From DASUPK01 sp963815665 (lineage in GTDB: Bacteria; Actinomycetota; Thermoleophilia; Solirubrobacterales; 70-9), in the NCBI GenBank assembly GCA_963815665.1, contig CAWFHN010000013.1, positions 754,708 to 818,707 of the forward strand: a stretch of 64,000 bases of DNA, in the 5' to 3' direction. The number at the start of each line of letters is the position of its first letter. The first letter of the stretch is position 1. A program made the position numbers and the translations under genes. Positions 9,796-18,572 of this stretch are shown here, in pieces. The notes beneath the pieces were generated by a model that had not been told where the DNA came from, searched no databases, and saw nothing but the letters and a program-made list of their open reading frames with translations.

Positions 9796-9838
9796 TACAA
9801 TCGTCCTGCGCCTGGCACTCTCCCATCGAGAGTGCCAA
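9796..9838 (+). promoter_or_regulatory. groESL promoter -10 and CIRCE operator (HrcA site)
   Basis: The -10-like TACAAT is at 9796-9801. About 10 nt downstream is CTGGCACTC, a 9-nt spacer (9821-9829) and GAGTGCCAA. This has the architecture of CIRCE (TTAGCACTC-N9-GAGTGCTAA) with one or two changes per arm. CIRCE is the binding site of the heat-shock repressor HrcA, so the downstream chaperonin operon is very likely HrcA-controlled. The site would lie right at the transcription start. No hrcA gene is in this window. Confidence 0.92.
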
Positions 9839-9887
9839 ATCAAGCGCGAACTTGAGATCCACCCATCAGACCTAGGAGGAATTGCCG

Positions 9888-10175
9888 ATGAAGCTGAAGC
9901 CGCTAGGCGACCGCCTGATCGTTCAGGCAGTCGAAGAGGAGGAGACGACCGCAAGCGGGCTCGTCCTTCCCGACACAGCGAAGGAGAAGCCCCAGAAGGG
10001 CAAGGTTCTCGCCGTCGGCGACGGCGAGGTCAAGGAGGACGGATCCCGCCGCCCGCTCGATGTGAGCGAGGGCGACGAGGTCCTCTACTCCAAGTACGGA
10101 GGCACCGAAATCACCGTCGACGGGGACGAGTTGCTCGTCCTGCGCGAATCAGACGTACTCGCCAAGGTCGGCTAG
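9888..10175 (+). CDS. groES: Co-chaperonin GroES (Cpn10)
   Basis: The 95-residue Cpn10 subunit that caps the GroEL ring. It begins MKLKPLGDRLIV, carries the mobile loop around residues 16-32 (EEETTASGLVLPDTA), and has the roof-forming beta hairpin DEVLYSKYGGTEI. The length is standard. The ATG at 9888 is preceded by AGGAGG at 9874-9879 with good spacing, so an in-frame TTG two codons upstream is not used. It is the first gene of the operon under the CIRCE element and is followed by groEL after 32 nt. Confidence 0.98.
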   Translation: MKLKPLGDRLIVQAVEEEETTASGLVLPDTAKEKPQKGKVLAVGDGEVKEDGSRRPLDVSEGDEVLYSKYGGTEITVDGDELLVLRESDVLAKVG

Positions 10176-10207
10176 TCAAAAGGACTTAGGAAGGAGGAAG
10201 CACACAT

Positions 10208-11845
<1,638 letters not shown>

Positions 11846-11882
11846 CGACTACTCTCCGCCCTAACAGGCGAGTGTGTTTTTC

Positions 11883-11912
11883 CGAGAGGCCCGGGTAATC
11901 CCGGGCCTCTCG
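11883..11912 (+). terminator. Hairpin terminator after groEL
   Basis: A perfect 13-bp stem (arms 11883-11895 and 11900-11912) with a TAAT loop, starting 38 nt after the groEL stop codon. The stem is very GC-rich. There is no T-run after the 3' arm; a short T-run precedes the 5' arm instead. It may therefore act as a U-less terminator or as a 3'-end stabiliser of the groESL mRNA. Confidence 0.75.
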
Positions 11913-11999
11913 CATTCTGGGGCGCTTTACTCGGCTATATGGCGAGCAAAGCGCCCCGCATTGGCTCAGGCTCTCCTGTGGGCGCGCCGATGGAGCGGT

Positions 12000-12242
12000 G
12001 TGCGTCTCATCGGACTGCTTCTCTTGGCGGGGGCGGCGCTCAGCCTGGCACTCCATTTCATCGGCGCACCCGAGGACTTCTACCGCTGGAGCTATCACCA
12101 GCTGCTCTCCGGTCTGGATGTCCCGAGAGAACCCTCGCAAGCCACGGTGGACGCCGTCGGCTATGTCTCGTTGATTGGCGGCCTGGTCGAGCTCGCCGCT
12201 GGGACAGCACTCCTCGCCTGGGCCGCGCTACGCCGCGCCTAG
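12000..12242 (+). CDS. Small two-helix membrane protein, unknown function
   Basis: An 80-residue predicted membrane protein. It has an N-terminal hydrophobic helix (RLIGLLLLAGAALSLALHF), a short loop containing the aromatic motif FYRWSYHQLL, and a second C-terminal helix (SLIGGLVELAAGTALLAWAAL). I do not recognise a family. The GTG at 12000 was chosen because it begins right at the first helix and has GGAG four bases upstream. The same frame stays open further upstream but would run through the groEL terminator hairpin. The 3' end overlaps the convergent SDR gene by 4 nt. Confidence 0.6.
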   Translation: MRLIGLLLLAGAALSLALHFIGAPEDFYRWSYHQLLSGLDVPREPSQATVDAVGYVSLIGGLVELAAGTALLAWAALRRA

Positions 12243-13111
12243 CCCTGGGTGCCGAGCACCGCTCCCATCGGCCTCGGCTCGACCCCGAGCCGCTCGGCAT
12301 CGGCGATCCCGCGCTCAGTGGTCATCGGCACCTCCATCAGCTCGGCCTCCTCCCAGGTGGCGAACACCCTGGGGCCGACGAGCAGCTCGAGCGCCCGCAG
12401 CCCGGCCCGGACCAGGGGAGTGGGCGTGTGCAGCAGCGGCCGCTCGCGTCCACTGGCCTCGAGGACGCGCTCGACGATCTCGTCATAGGAGAGGGTCTCG
12501 GGCCCGGCGAGCTCAAAGCGGCCGTTCGATCCGTCCAGGGACGAGACCACGCAACGAGCCACGTCCCGCGCCCAGATCGGCTGGTAGCGCGATCGACCAG
12601 ACCCGGAGACGGGGACCGCCGGCAGGATCGAGAGTCGCTGGAGCAGCGTGATCCATGGATCGCCGGGCCGGTAGACGATCGACGGCGCGAAGACGGTCGC
12701 CTGCAGCGGGGACTCCAGGATCGCGTGCTCGCCTAGCGCCTTGGAGCGGAGGAAGCGCGTGCGCCCAAAGCCGGTCGCGCCCATCGCCGAGAAGAAGACG
12801 AAGCGCGACGCGCCCGCCCGCTCGGCCGAACGCAGCAGGCGGACCGTCGCCAGCCCGTTGAGCTCCTCGATCGTGCCCCCGGGCTGGTCGCGAATCGTCG
12901 CCGCCAGGTGGACCACCGTGTCGATCCCGCGCATTGCGTGGCGCATCGAGAGCGGGTCCCGGAGATCCCCAAGCGCTATCTGCACATCGACCCGATGCTC
13001 CCCGAGCTTCCTCGGATCCCGGACCAGGACCCGCACCTGGTGACCCGCCTCGAGCAGCCTCGGCAGGAGCTCGCCGCCGACCACGCCCGTTGCGCCTGTG
13101 AGGAGGATCAC
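12239..13111 (-). CDS. NAD(P)-binding atypical SDR (NDUFA9/NmrA-like)
   Basis: A 290-residue Rossmann-fold protein. The N-terminus MILLTGATGVVGGELLPRLL holds the TGATGxxG nucleotide-binding motif of atypical/extended SDRs. HLAATIRDQPGG and FVFFSAMGATG follow; the usual catalytic YxxxK is not clearly kept (the corresponding stretch is TRFLRSKALGE). This resembles the NDUFA9-like and NmrA-like groups, which bind NAD(P)H and often lack classical dehydrogenase activity. The start is GTG with TACAGT (minus strand, 13118-13123) six bases upstream, so the transcript is probably leaderless. It diverges from the ferredoxin gene. Confidence 0.85.
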   Translation of the reverse strand: MILLTGATGVVGGELLPRLLEAGHQVRVLVRDPRKLGEHRVDVQIALGDLRDPLSMRHAMRGIDTVVHLAATIRDQPGGTIEELNGLATVRLLRSAERAGASRFVFFSAMGATGFGRTRFLRSKALGEHAILESPLQATVFAPSIVYRPGDPWITLLQRLSILPAVPVSGSGRSRYQPIWARDVARCVVSSLDGSNGRFELAGPETLSYDEIVERVLEASGRERPLLHTPTPLVRAGLRALELLVGPRVFATWEEAELMEVPMTTERGIADAERLGVEPRPMGAVLGTQG

Positions 13112-13163
13112 GCCGCCACTGTAACCAGCGAGTCCCAGGCACCCGCCGAGGTGCCGCCTCGCC

Positions 13164-13200
13164 TAGAATGTCGCGCTCGGCGGCGCCCAAGGGGCGCCGC
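13164..13200 (+). promoter_or_regulatory. Ferredoxin promoter -10 and leader hairpin
   Basis: TAGAAT at 13164-13169 is a good -10 element. It is followed by a leader of about 60 nt holding a very stable GC-only hairpin: 9-bp arms at 13180-13188 and 13192-13200 with a 3-nt loop. The ribosome binding site (AAAGGAA, 13220-13226) lies further downstream and is not part of the stem. The hairpin may protect the mRNA 5' end; a regulatory role is only a guess. Confidence 0.6.
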
Positions 13201-13234
13201 AATCGCAATACAACCTGGGAAAGGAATAGGCGCC

Positions 13235-13501
13235 TTGGCATACGTCATCGCGGAGCCCTGTATCGGCGAGAAGGACAACTCCTGCGTAGAGGTCTGCCCC
13301 GTCGACTGCATCCATCCGACCCCGGACGAGGCCGACTACGACAACGTCCAGCAGCTCTTCATCGACCCGGATGAGTGCATCGACTGCGACGCCTGCGTCG
13401 AGGCCTGCCCCGTAGACGCCTGCTTCGCCGAGGACCAGCTGCCCGACGAGTGGTCGAAGTACACGCAGATCAACCTGGACTACTACAAGTCCAACGCCTA
13501 G
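13235..13501 (+). CDS. fdxA: 7Fe ferredoxin ([3Fe-4S][4Fe-4S])
   Basis: An 88-residue electron carrier of the 7Fe type common in actinobacteria. The first cluster region reads CIGEKDNSCVEVCPVDC, with the Cys-x7-Cys-x3-Cys-Pro spacing of the 3Fe/4Fe type. The second reads CIDCDACVEACPVDAC, a CxxCxxCxxxCP 4Fe-4S motif. The start is TTG at 13235, giving MAYVIAEPCIGE, the standard N-terminus; AAAGGAA sits 8 nt before it. Earlier in-frame starts would add residues antisense to the SDR gene and are not credible. The redox partner is not evident from the neighbours. Confidence 0.95.
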   Translation: MAYVIAEPCIGEKDNSCVEVCPVDCIHPTPDEADYDNVQQLFIDPDECIDCDACVEACPVDACFAEDQLPDEWSKYTQINLDYYKSNA

Positions 13502-13709
13502 GTTCGCGGCTCCTCGAACGCCTCGTCGGCGCAATCCGCTCTGGACACTCTTGGACGCGTCCTGTGGCGGCTGTTCCTGCCTGAGTCACCGTATTTTCGC
13601 CGCATCGCAGACCCCGTAGCGATGCGCATTCGCCACCTAGTTTTCGAACATTCGGCTAGGGGCGGCCGAATATTTGCCGGGACAGTCATTCGAGCCGATC
13701 GGGCGGGGG

Positions 13710-14270
13710 ATGGCGAAGAAGCTCCGCAGAATTGCCCTGGCGACCGTCAGCTGCGCGATCTTCCTGGCGCCGGCAGCCGCCAGCGCATCGGGGCCCTGGG
13801 ACAACCTGCTGGCGCCCGAGTCGGCCTGCCCAGAGCAGTCGGATGCGTCGCTGCCGATCGGCGTGCAGGAGAAGACGATGGTCTGCATGCACAACTGGGC
13901 GCGCACGCAGAAGGGCCTCAAACCCCTTCATTCAGCGAAAAAGCTTCGCGTCTCCTCGCACAGGAAGGCGCGCGACATCAGGCGCTGCCATCAGTTCAGC
14001 CACGAGGCCTGCGGGCGAGACGCCTTCTACTGGTTCCGGCACGTCGGGTTCATGCGGGGTACCTACGGCGTAGGAGAGAACCTGGAGTTCGGACAGCGCA
14101 GGCTGGGGACCGTGCGCAATGCGATGAGCGCCTGGCTCAACTCCGACATCCATCGATCGGTACTGCTCACCTCCAGCTTCGACGACGTCGGCATCAGCCT
14201 GGTCGACGGCAGGTTCAAGGGCCACCGCGGCGTCGCCATCTGGGTGGCCCACTTCGGCTATCACCACTGA
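13710..14270 (+). CDS. Secreted CAP-domain (SCP/PR-1-like) protein
   Basis: A 186-residue exported protein. The N-terminus MAKKLRRIALATVSCAIFL plus a following AAASASG gives a signal peptide with a likely cleavage near residue 28. The rest is a CAP domain: MHNWARTQKGLKPL helix, HQFSHEAC, the GVGENLEFG motif, AWLNSDIHRSVLL, and DDVGI followed by a final WVAHFGYHH strand. The conserved CAP histidines and Glu are present. Bacterial CAP proteins are extracellular; their function is mostly unknown, with lipid binding or proteolysis proposed. A GTG/TTG extension to 13674 is possible, but the ATG at 13710 gives the best signal peptide. Confidence 0.85.
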   Translation: MAKKLRRIALATVSCAIFLAPAAASASGPWDNLLAPESACPEQSDASLPIGVQEKTMVCMHNWARTQKGLKPLHSAKKLRVSSHRKARDIRRCHQFSHEACGRDAFYWFRHVGFMRGTYGVGENLEFGQRRLGTVRNAMSAWLNSDIHRSVLLTSSFDDVGISLVDGRFKGHRGVAIWVAHFGYHH

Positions 14271-14276
14271 GCCGAG

Positions 14277-15488
14277 CTAGCCGGGCGAGCGGGCCGGCAT
14301 GCCCAGGCTTCCTCTCTCTCGGGCGGCACCGAGGATCGGTTCGCAGACGATCCAGAGGTAGGCGAGCAGGGAGAGGTTCCTGGCCGCCAGGGGCCACACG
14401 AAGGCGCCGCTCAGGGAATCCACGCCGTCGTAGTTCTGCAGCGTGATCTGGGTGAGGAGGATCGCGCCGATCAGTACGACGTTCTCCTTGCCGAGCCCAT
14501 AGGCGCAGGCCGAGATCGGCAGGATCCAGAGCAGGAACTGCGGGGAGAGCACGGGGGCGAAGACGACCAGCACCGTCAGCAGCGCGGTCGCGAGCTTGAG
14601 GTTGGACGTCTCCGAGCGCCAGCCGATTCCCACCAGCAGCAGGTAGCCGATAGCCCCGATCGCCACGGAGAGCCAGCGCGCGGCGTCGGCGCCCGACGCC
14701 GCGAGCTCGAACCCCCCGTGGCCGGTGACCGTCGCGATGCCGGAGGATCCGAGCGCGTGGGCCACCTCGAACGGGCTCGCGGCCAGGGCCTCGACCTGGA
14801 GCGCACGATCGGTGTGGTACGTGATCGCCGACCCGAACTCGTCGCCCATCACGAGCACGGCCACCACGCAGAGGAGCAGCGGGATCGCGCCCGCGACGAT
14901 CACCCGTCGCAGGTTCCGCTCGCCACGCAGCAGCGCCGGGTAGAGGAAGAGGGGAAAGGCCTTGATCGCAACACCAACGGACAGGAGACCGGACCAGGCC
15001 GCCGAGCGGCCCCGATCGCGGGCCAGCACCGCCGCCAGCACGAACAGTGCTGGCACGATGTCGAACCGCGTCAGCACCAGCGGCCCGGTGTCGATCAGCG
15101 AGGGATCGAGCACCGCATCGGAGAGGATCACCAGGCCGACCGTGTAGATCCCCAAAGCCGAGAGCACCCGCCTCGCGTCGCCGGGGAGCGCGAACGCGAT
15201 CAGGATCACGATTGCGAGATCGAAGGCCAGCATCTCCCACATGAAGCCGTCGACGAACCCCTGGGTGCTGTCGTCGATGTAGATCGGAGCGATCAGGACC
15301 GGCACCGAGAGGGGCGGGTACTCGATGTCCTGATCCCGATAGGGGAGGTCGCCGGCCTTGATCGCCTGGGCCTGAGGCGCGAAGTCGTTGACCAGGATCG
15401 AGGACCAGTCGCCGATAGTCGGTGCGAAGACGGCCAGATGAAATGCGCAGATGAGGGCCGCGGCGGTCGCCCGCCAGCGGGTGGTCAA
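14277..15488 (-). CDS. GT87/DUF2029-like polytopic membrane glycosyltransferase
   Basis: A 403-residue membrane protein with roughly ten hydrophobic segments. An early extracytoplasmic loop holds IEYPPLSVPVLIAP, the YPPL signature seen in GT-C mannosyltransferase-type proteins. LTRFDIVPALFVLAAVL and the late SPQFLLWILP motif are typical of the GT87/DUF2029 group, polyprenyl-phosphate-mannose-dependent alpha-mannosyltransferases of actinobacterial envelope glycans. The start is TTG at 15488, three bases after the mrp stop codon, so it is in an operon with mrp. A polyprenol-phosphate mannose synthase at 33434 could provide its donor. Confidence 0.75.
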   Translation of the reverse strand: MTTRWRATAAALICAFHLAVFAPTIGDWSSILVNDFAPQAQAIKAGDLPYRDQDIEYPPLSVPVLIAPIYIDDSTQGFVDGFMWEMLAFDLAIVILIAFALPGDARRVLSALGIYTVGLVILSDAVLDPSLIDTGPLVLTRFDIVPALFVLAAVLARDRGRSAAWSGLLSVGVAIKAFPLFLYPALLRGERNLRRVIVAGAIPLLLCVVAVLVMGDEFGSAITYHTDRALQVEALAASPFEVAHALGSSGIATVTGHGGFELAASGADAARWLSVAIGAIGYLLLVGIGWRSETSNLKLATALLTVLVVFAPVLSPQFLLWILPISACAYGLGKENVVLIGAILLTQITLQNYDGVDSLSGAFVWPLAARNLSLLAYLWIVCEPILGAARERGSLGMPARSPG

Positions 15489-15491
15489 GGG

Positions 15492-16667
15492 CTACTGCAC
15501 CATCGGCAGCTCGGTGCCGCTGACCCCGCCGCCGTTCGATCCGCCGGCTGTGTCTGTGGCCGCCGAATCGGGAGTCGCCGGCGCCGCTTGCATGACCGGC
15601 AGCTCCACCGGCGTCGAGGCGACGATGCCGCGAGCCGCCTCCCGGATCATCTGCGAGGCCGGCGCATCGGGGTCCTCGATCACCAAGGGCTTCCCGTCGT
15701 CCGCGTGCTCCCGCAGCTCACCGGAGAGCGGCACCTTGGCGAGCAGCGGGACATCGAGCTCGTCGGCGAGCAGCTGCCCTCCGCCCTCACCGAAGATTGA
15801 GACGCGCTCGCCGTCGGGACCGGTGAACGCGGACATGTTCTCGATCACCCCGAGGACCTCGAGGTCCACCTTGGCGGCCATCTCGGCCGACCGGCGGGCG
15901 ACGCTCTGCGCGGCCGGCTGAGGCGTGGTGACGATCACGATCTTCGCCTGCGGCAAGAGCTGGGCGAGCGTCATGGAGACGTCGCCCGTGCCGGGCGGCA
16001 GGTCGAGGAGCAGGTAGTCGAGCTCCTCCCAGGCGACGTCCTCGAGGAACTGCTGGATCGCCTTGTGGAGCATCGGACCGCGCCAGACGACTGCGGCGTT
16101 CTCCTCGACGAAGAATCCGATTGACATCACGGTGGGCCCGGACGGCGAAACGGGCGGGATGATCTTGCGCTCCGGCGAGACGTCCGGCTTCTGGTTGATC
16201 CCCAGCATGCGCGGGATCGAGTAGCCATAGACGTCGCAGTCGAGCGCACCGGCCTTGTGGCCCTCGGCGACCAGCGCGGCGGCGAGATTGGCGGTCATCG
16301 TGGACTTGCCGACGCCACCCTTGCCGGAGGCGACGCAGATCACGTTCTTGACCTGGGCCAGTGCGCCCTCCGGGAGCTTGGCCCGCCCCAGCTTCTGCTG
16401 GAGGCCCGACTTCTCGCTGTCGGAGAGCACGTCGAAGCCGACGTCGACCTTGTTGACCCCCTCCAACTCGGAGACGTGCGTGGCGACCGCCTGCTGGAAG
16501 TGGTTGCGGATCGGGCAGCCGGCGGTCGTCAGCGAGACGACAACCTCCACGCGCCCGTCGTCGTGGATGTCGATCGAGCGCACCATCCCCAGCTCGACGA
16601 TCGATCGCCTCAGCTCCGGGTCGATGACCTGGGTCAGCTTCTCGGTGATCTGGTCCTTGGTCGGCAT
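15492..16667 (-). CDS. mrp: Mrp/ApbC family P-loop ATPase, Fe-S carrier
   Basis: A 391-residue Mrp/NBP35 ATPase for Fe-S cluster assembly. It begins with an MIP18/DUF59 domain (TQVIDPELRRSIVELGMV). The deviant Walker A is CVASGKGGVGKSTMTANLA near residues 110-128, followed by DYLLLDLPPGTGD. The usual C-terminal CxxC is not visible: the tail after VASTPVELPVM is a Gly/Ala/Ser/Thr-rich stretch. The ATG at 16667 has TACACT (minus strand, 16675-16680) seven bases upstream and no Shine-Dalgarno, so it is probably leaderless. The GT87-like gene follows 3 nt downstream. Confidence 0.95.
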   Translation of the reverse strand: MPTKDQITEKLTQVIDPELRRSIVELGMVRSIDIHDDGRVEVVVSLTTAGCPIRNHFQQAVATHVSELEGVNKVDVGFDVLSDSEKSGLQQKLGRAKLPEGALAQVKNVICVASGKGGVGKSTMTANLAAALVAEGHKAGALDCDVYGYSIPRMLGINQKPDVSPERKIIPPVSPSGPTVMSIGFFVEENAAVVWRGPMLHKAIQQFLEDVAWEELDYLLLDLPPGTGDVSMTLAQLLPQAKIVIVTTPQPAAQSVARRSAEMAAKVDLEVLGVIENMSAFTGPDGERVSIFGEGGGQLLADELDVPLLAKVPLSGELREHADDGKPLVIEDPDAPASQMIREAARGIVASTPVELPVMQAAPATPDSAATDTAGGSNGGGVSGTELPMVQ

Positions 16668-16689
16668 GCTTCGAAGTGTACGCAGACAT

Positions 16690-16718
16690 GAAAACCGGGC
16701 CACTAGGGCCCGGTTTTC
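16690..16718 (-). terminator. Terminator hairpin between repeat-protein gene and mrp
   Basis: A perfect 12-bp stem (arms 16690-16701 and 16707-16718) with a 5-nt loop. The outer stem carries AAAA on one side and TTTT on the other, so it could terminate in either direction. It sits 113 nt beyond the stop codon of the octapeptide-repeat gene and 23 nt before the mrp start, so it most likely ends the former transcript. Confidence 0.8.
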
Positions 16719-16830
16719 GAGGGAGGAGAGGTTGCTGCTTCCCGCTGATGTGAACGGCCGCCACAAAATCGCGGCCTGATCAGGGGCTTCTCCGGGCGCG
16801 CCACCTCTCAAGGGCGGCCCGGGCTAAGCG

Positions 16831-17337
16831 TTAGATGCGCTCGCGCACCTTCTTCACCGCCGGCTCGACGCGGTCCCGGTAGATGGGCTCCACGCGCTCC
16901 TTGACGACGGGCTGGAACCGCTGGCGATACACGGGCTCTACCCGCTCCTTGACGACCGGCTCGACCCGGTCGCGGTAGACGGGCTCGACGCGCTCACGCG
17001 CCTTGCGAGCCTGCCCGATCAGCTGCTCGGTGACCTGACGCCGGACATCGCCGCCCTTGGTCTCAGCCTTCTCGAGCTCTGATCCGAGACGGTCGCGGAG
17101 CGAATCGATCTCGGTGTTCCGGGTCTCGGGATCGCGGAGGGACTGGACGCGCTTCTGCAGCGTCTCGATCTCCTGCGAGCGGGTCTCGGAGTTGCGCCAT
17201 GTATCGGCGGTGGTGCGAACGGTCTCGGCGACCGTTGGAACGGCGCCTACGGCGACGTCCACGGCCTGCAGCGCCTGCTCGGACGGCTTGCGGCCGTTGC
17301 TCGTGACTTCGGTCTTCTCTTCGGTCTTCTTGGCCAT
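16831..17337 (-). CDS. Helical protein with C-terminal octapeptide repeats, LexA-box promoter
   Basis: A 168-residue charged, probably all-helical, soluble protein. Residues 1-22 are a polar leader. Residues 22-50 form an amphipathic helix (ALQAVDVAVGAVPTVAETV), and 50-110 are heptad-like with an internal near-repeat (ETRSQEIETLQKR / ETRNTEIDSLRDR). Residues 116-163 are six tandem octapeptides of the form RVEPVYRD / RVEPVVKE in alternating order. The overall plan resembles mycobacterial heparin-binding haemagglutinin or phasins, but no clear family is recognised. Two LexA-like boxes lie in its promoter, so expression is likely damage-induced. No signal peptide or membrane helix is seen. Confidence 0.8.
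   Translation of the reverse strand: MAKKTEEKTEVTSNGRKPSEQALQAVDVAVGAVPTVAETVRTTADTWRNSETRSQEIETLQKRVQSLRDPETRNTEIDSLRDRLGSELEKAETKGGDVRRQVTEQLIGQARKARERVEPVYRDRVEPVVKERVEPVYRQRFQPVVKERVEPIYRDRVEPAVKKVRERI
16849..16992 (-). repeat. 24-bp tandem coding repeats (six octapeptide units)
   Basis: Six consecutive 24-bp units encode RVEPVYRD, RVEPVVKE, RVEPVYRQ, RFQPVVKE, RVEPIYRD and RVEPAVKK. Odd units carry Tyr-Arg and even units carry Val-Lys at positions 6-7, so the higher-order unit is 48 bp. Proline at position 4 of every unit would kink the helix regularly. The frame is maintained through all units, so length changes by slippage would keep the gene open. Confidence 0.9.
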
Positions 17338-17399
17338 CTGGAGTCTCGATCCCTTCAGCTTGCTTGCGTGTCGTTCTTATTAGCTCTAAGGATGTTCGG

Positions 17400-17439
17400 A
17401 GCTTAGCAGCGAACACATGTTTTGGCGAACACATGTTCT
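17400..17439 (-). promoter_or_regulatory. Tandem LexA-like SOS boxes with TANNNT -10
   Basis: Two boxes, CGAACACATGTTTT (17410-17423) and CGAACACATGTTCT (17426-17439), each match the Gram-positive/actinobacterial LexA consensus CGAACRNRYGTTYC at 13 of 14 positions. They are 16 bp apart, so they lie nearly one helical turn and a half apart. On the minus strand a TAAGCT -10-like hexamer (17400-17405) follows the proximal box, placing the boxes over the -35/spacer region of a promoter reading into the octapeptide-repeat gene. The only gene starting downstream is that one; the gene on the other side ends here. Confidence 0.8.
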
Positions 17440-17486
17440 TAACCGGTTTTCGGCCACCGGTTACACGCTCTTCGGTGGTTTGGCCG

Positions 17487-18572
17487 CTACCGGAAGAGGG
17501 CGAGGAAACGGTTCTGTCGCGCCGCGCCGACACGGTCGACCCACTCCGCCGGGCTGTCGAGCTCCTCGGGCCGCGGCAGGGCGTCGGGCTCGCGCCAGGC
17601 GCGATTGAGGGTCTTGATCCCGTGAGCGCGAACCACCTCGTCGGCGAACGCCTTGCCGCGCCGGTACTGGGCCAGCTTCATGTCGAGGCCGAGAACCTTC
17701 GAGACGATCGAGTCGAGCAGCCCTCGGCGCTCGCGATCCCGGTCCAGCGCGCGGCGGAGCTCCGTATAGCGCGGGTCGAGCTGATCGCCGACGGCGTCCA
17801 TGACGTGCTCGGCGTAGCCCTCGACCAGCGTCATCGTCGCGGTGAGCTCGTCCACGAGCCGGCGCTGTGGCTCGGGCCAGAGCAGAGTGGCGAGCTCGCC
17901 GTTCGTCGCCGAGCGGATCAACTCGCGCGGGTTCGTCCGGGCGAGCTTGCCGAGCAGCTCGCCGGGCTTCACCTCGATCGCCGCCTTCTCGAAGAGCTCC
18001 TCCGCGATCCCGCCGATGTGCTCGCGCAGCCACGGCACCGAAGCGAAATGGACGGCGTGAGTCGTCTCGTGAAGGGCGATCCAGCGCAGGAAGAGGTCGC
18101 GATCCACGTCCAGCCGCGCCCTCGCCGCCGAGAGGTTCGGTCCGACGAACAGCAGCCGCGGCGCGCGTGCGGGGCCGATCAGCGCGACGTCGTACTGGCC
18201 GATCACCCGCTGAGAGAGATAGCCGACCGCCAGCCCGATCTCGGCACCGGTCGCGGCGCCGACGATGGTGCGCTGCAGGCCGCCTCCTCCGTTGCCGGAG
18301 CCCTTCATCCGCTCCCCGAGGCGCTGCTCCACCGTGATCGAGAGCTCACGGAACGTCTCGAGGTTCACCTCGGCCCACTCCGTCCGGTCGACCAGCTCCG
18401 CCGGGGGCACGCCCCCTCTTGGCTTCAGGCGCGTGTAGCGCCGGACCAGCTCGGCTGCGCGATCGGATTCGGAGCGGAGCTCCTCCTCGCCTCCGTCCCA
18501 CGCGGGACCTGAGCCCGCCAGGGCTCCGGCGACGCGCTCGGCCATGTTCCAGTCGACCAGACCCTCAGGCAT
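17487..18572 (-). CDS. Zinc-dependent metalloprotease-like protein (DUF2342 family)
   Basis: A 361-residue protein of the actinobacterial DUF2342 family, often labelled 'F420 biosynthesis associated' or zinc metalloprotease. A clear HExxH motif lies in WIALHETTHAVHF (around residue 185), with a downstream glutamate-rich helix and VEGYAEHVMDAVG as candidates for the third zinc ligand. A Gly-rich stretch (GSGNGGGG, then GAATGAEIGLAVGYL) precedes it. Activity and substrate are unproven. The ATG at 18572 overlaps the stop of the upstream inositol-phosphatase-like gene by 8 nt (ATGCCTGA), so translation is coupled. A start at 18611 is possible but would sit deeper inside the upstream gene. Confidence 0.85.
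   Translation of the reverse strand: MPEGLVDWNMAERVAGALAGSGPAWDGGEEELRSESDRAAELVRRYTRLKPRGGVPPAELVDRTEWAEVNLETFRELSITVEQRLGERMKGSGNGGGGLQRTIVGAATGAEIGLAVGYLSQRVIGQYDVALIGPARAPRLLFVGPNLSAARARLDVDRDLFLRWIALHETTHAVHFASVPWLREHIGGIAEELFEKAAIEVKPGELLGKLARTNPRELIRSATNGELATLLWPEPQRRLVDELTATMTLVEGYAEHVMDAVGDQLDPRYTELRRALDRDRERRGLLDSIVSKVLGLDMKLAQYRRGKAFADEVVRAHGIKTLNRAWREPDALPRPEELDSPAEWVDRVGAARQNRFLALFR

Noticed and set aside
13598..13670. Two 7-bp inverted repeats upstream of the CAP-domain gene (GCATCGC/GCGATGC and ATTCGGC/GCCGAAT)
   Set aside because: They are short and have 8-10-nt loops, so they are not clearly above what is expected by chance in a GC-rich 200-nt gap.
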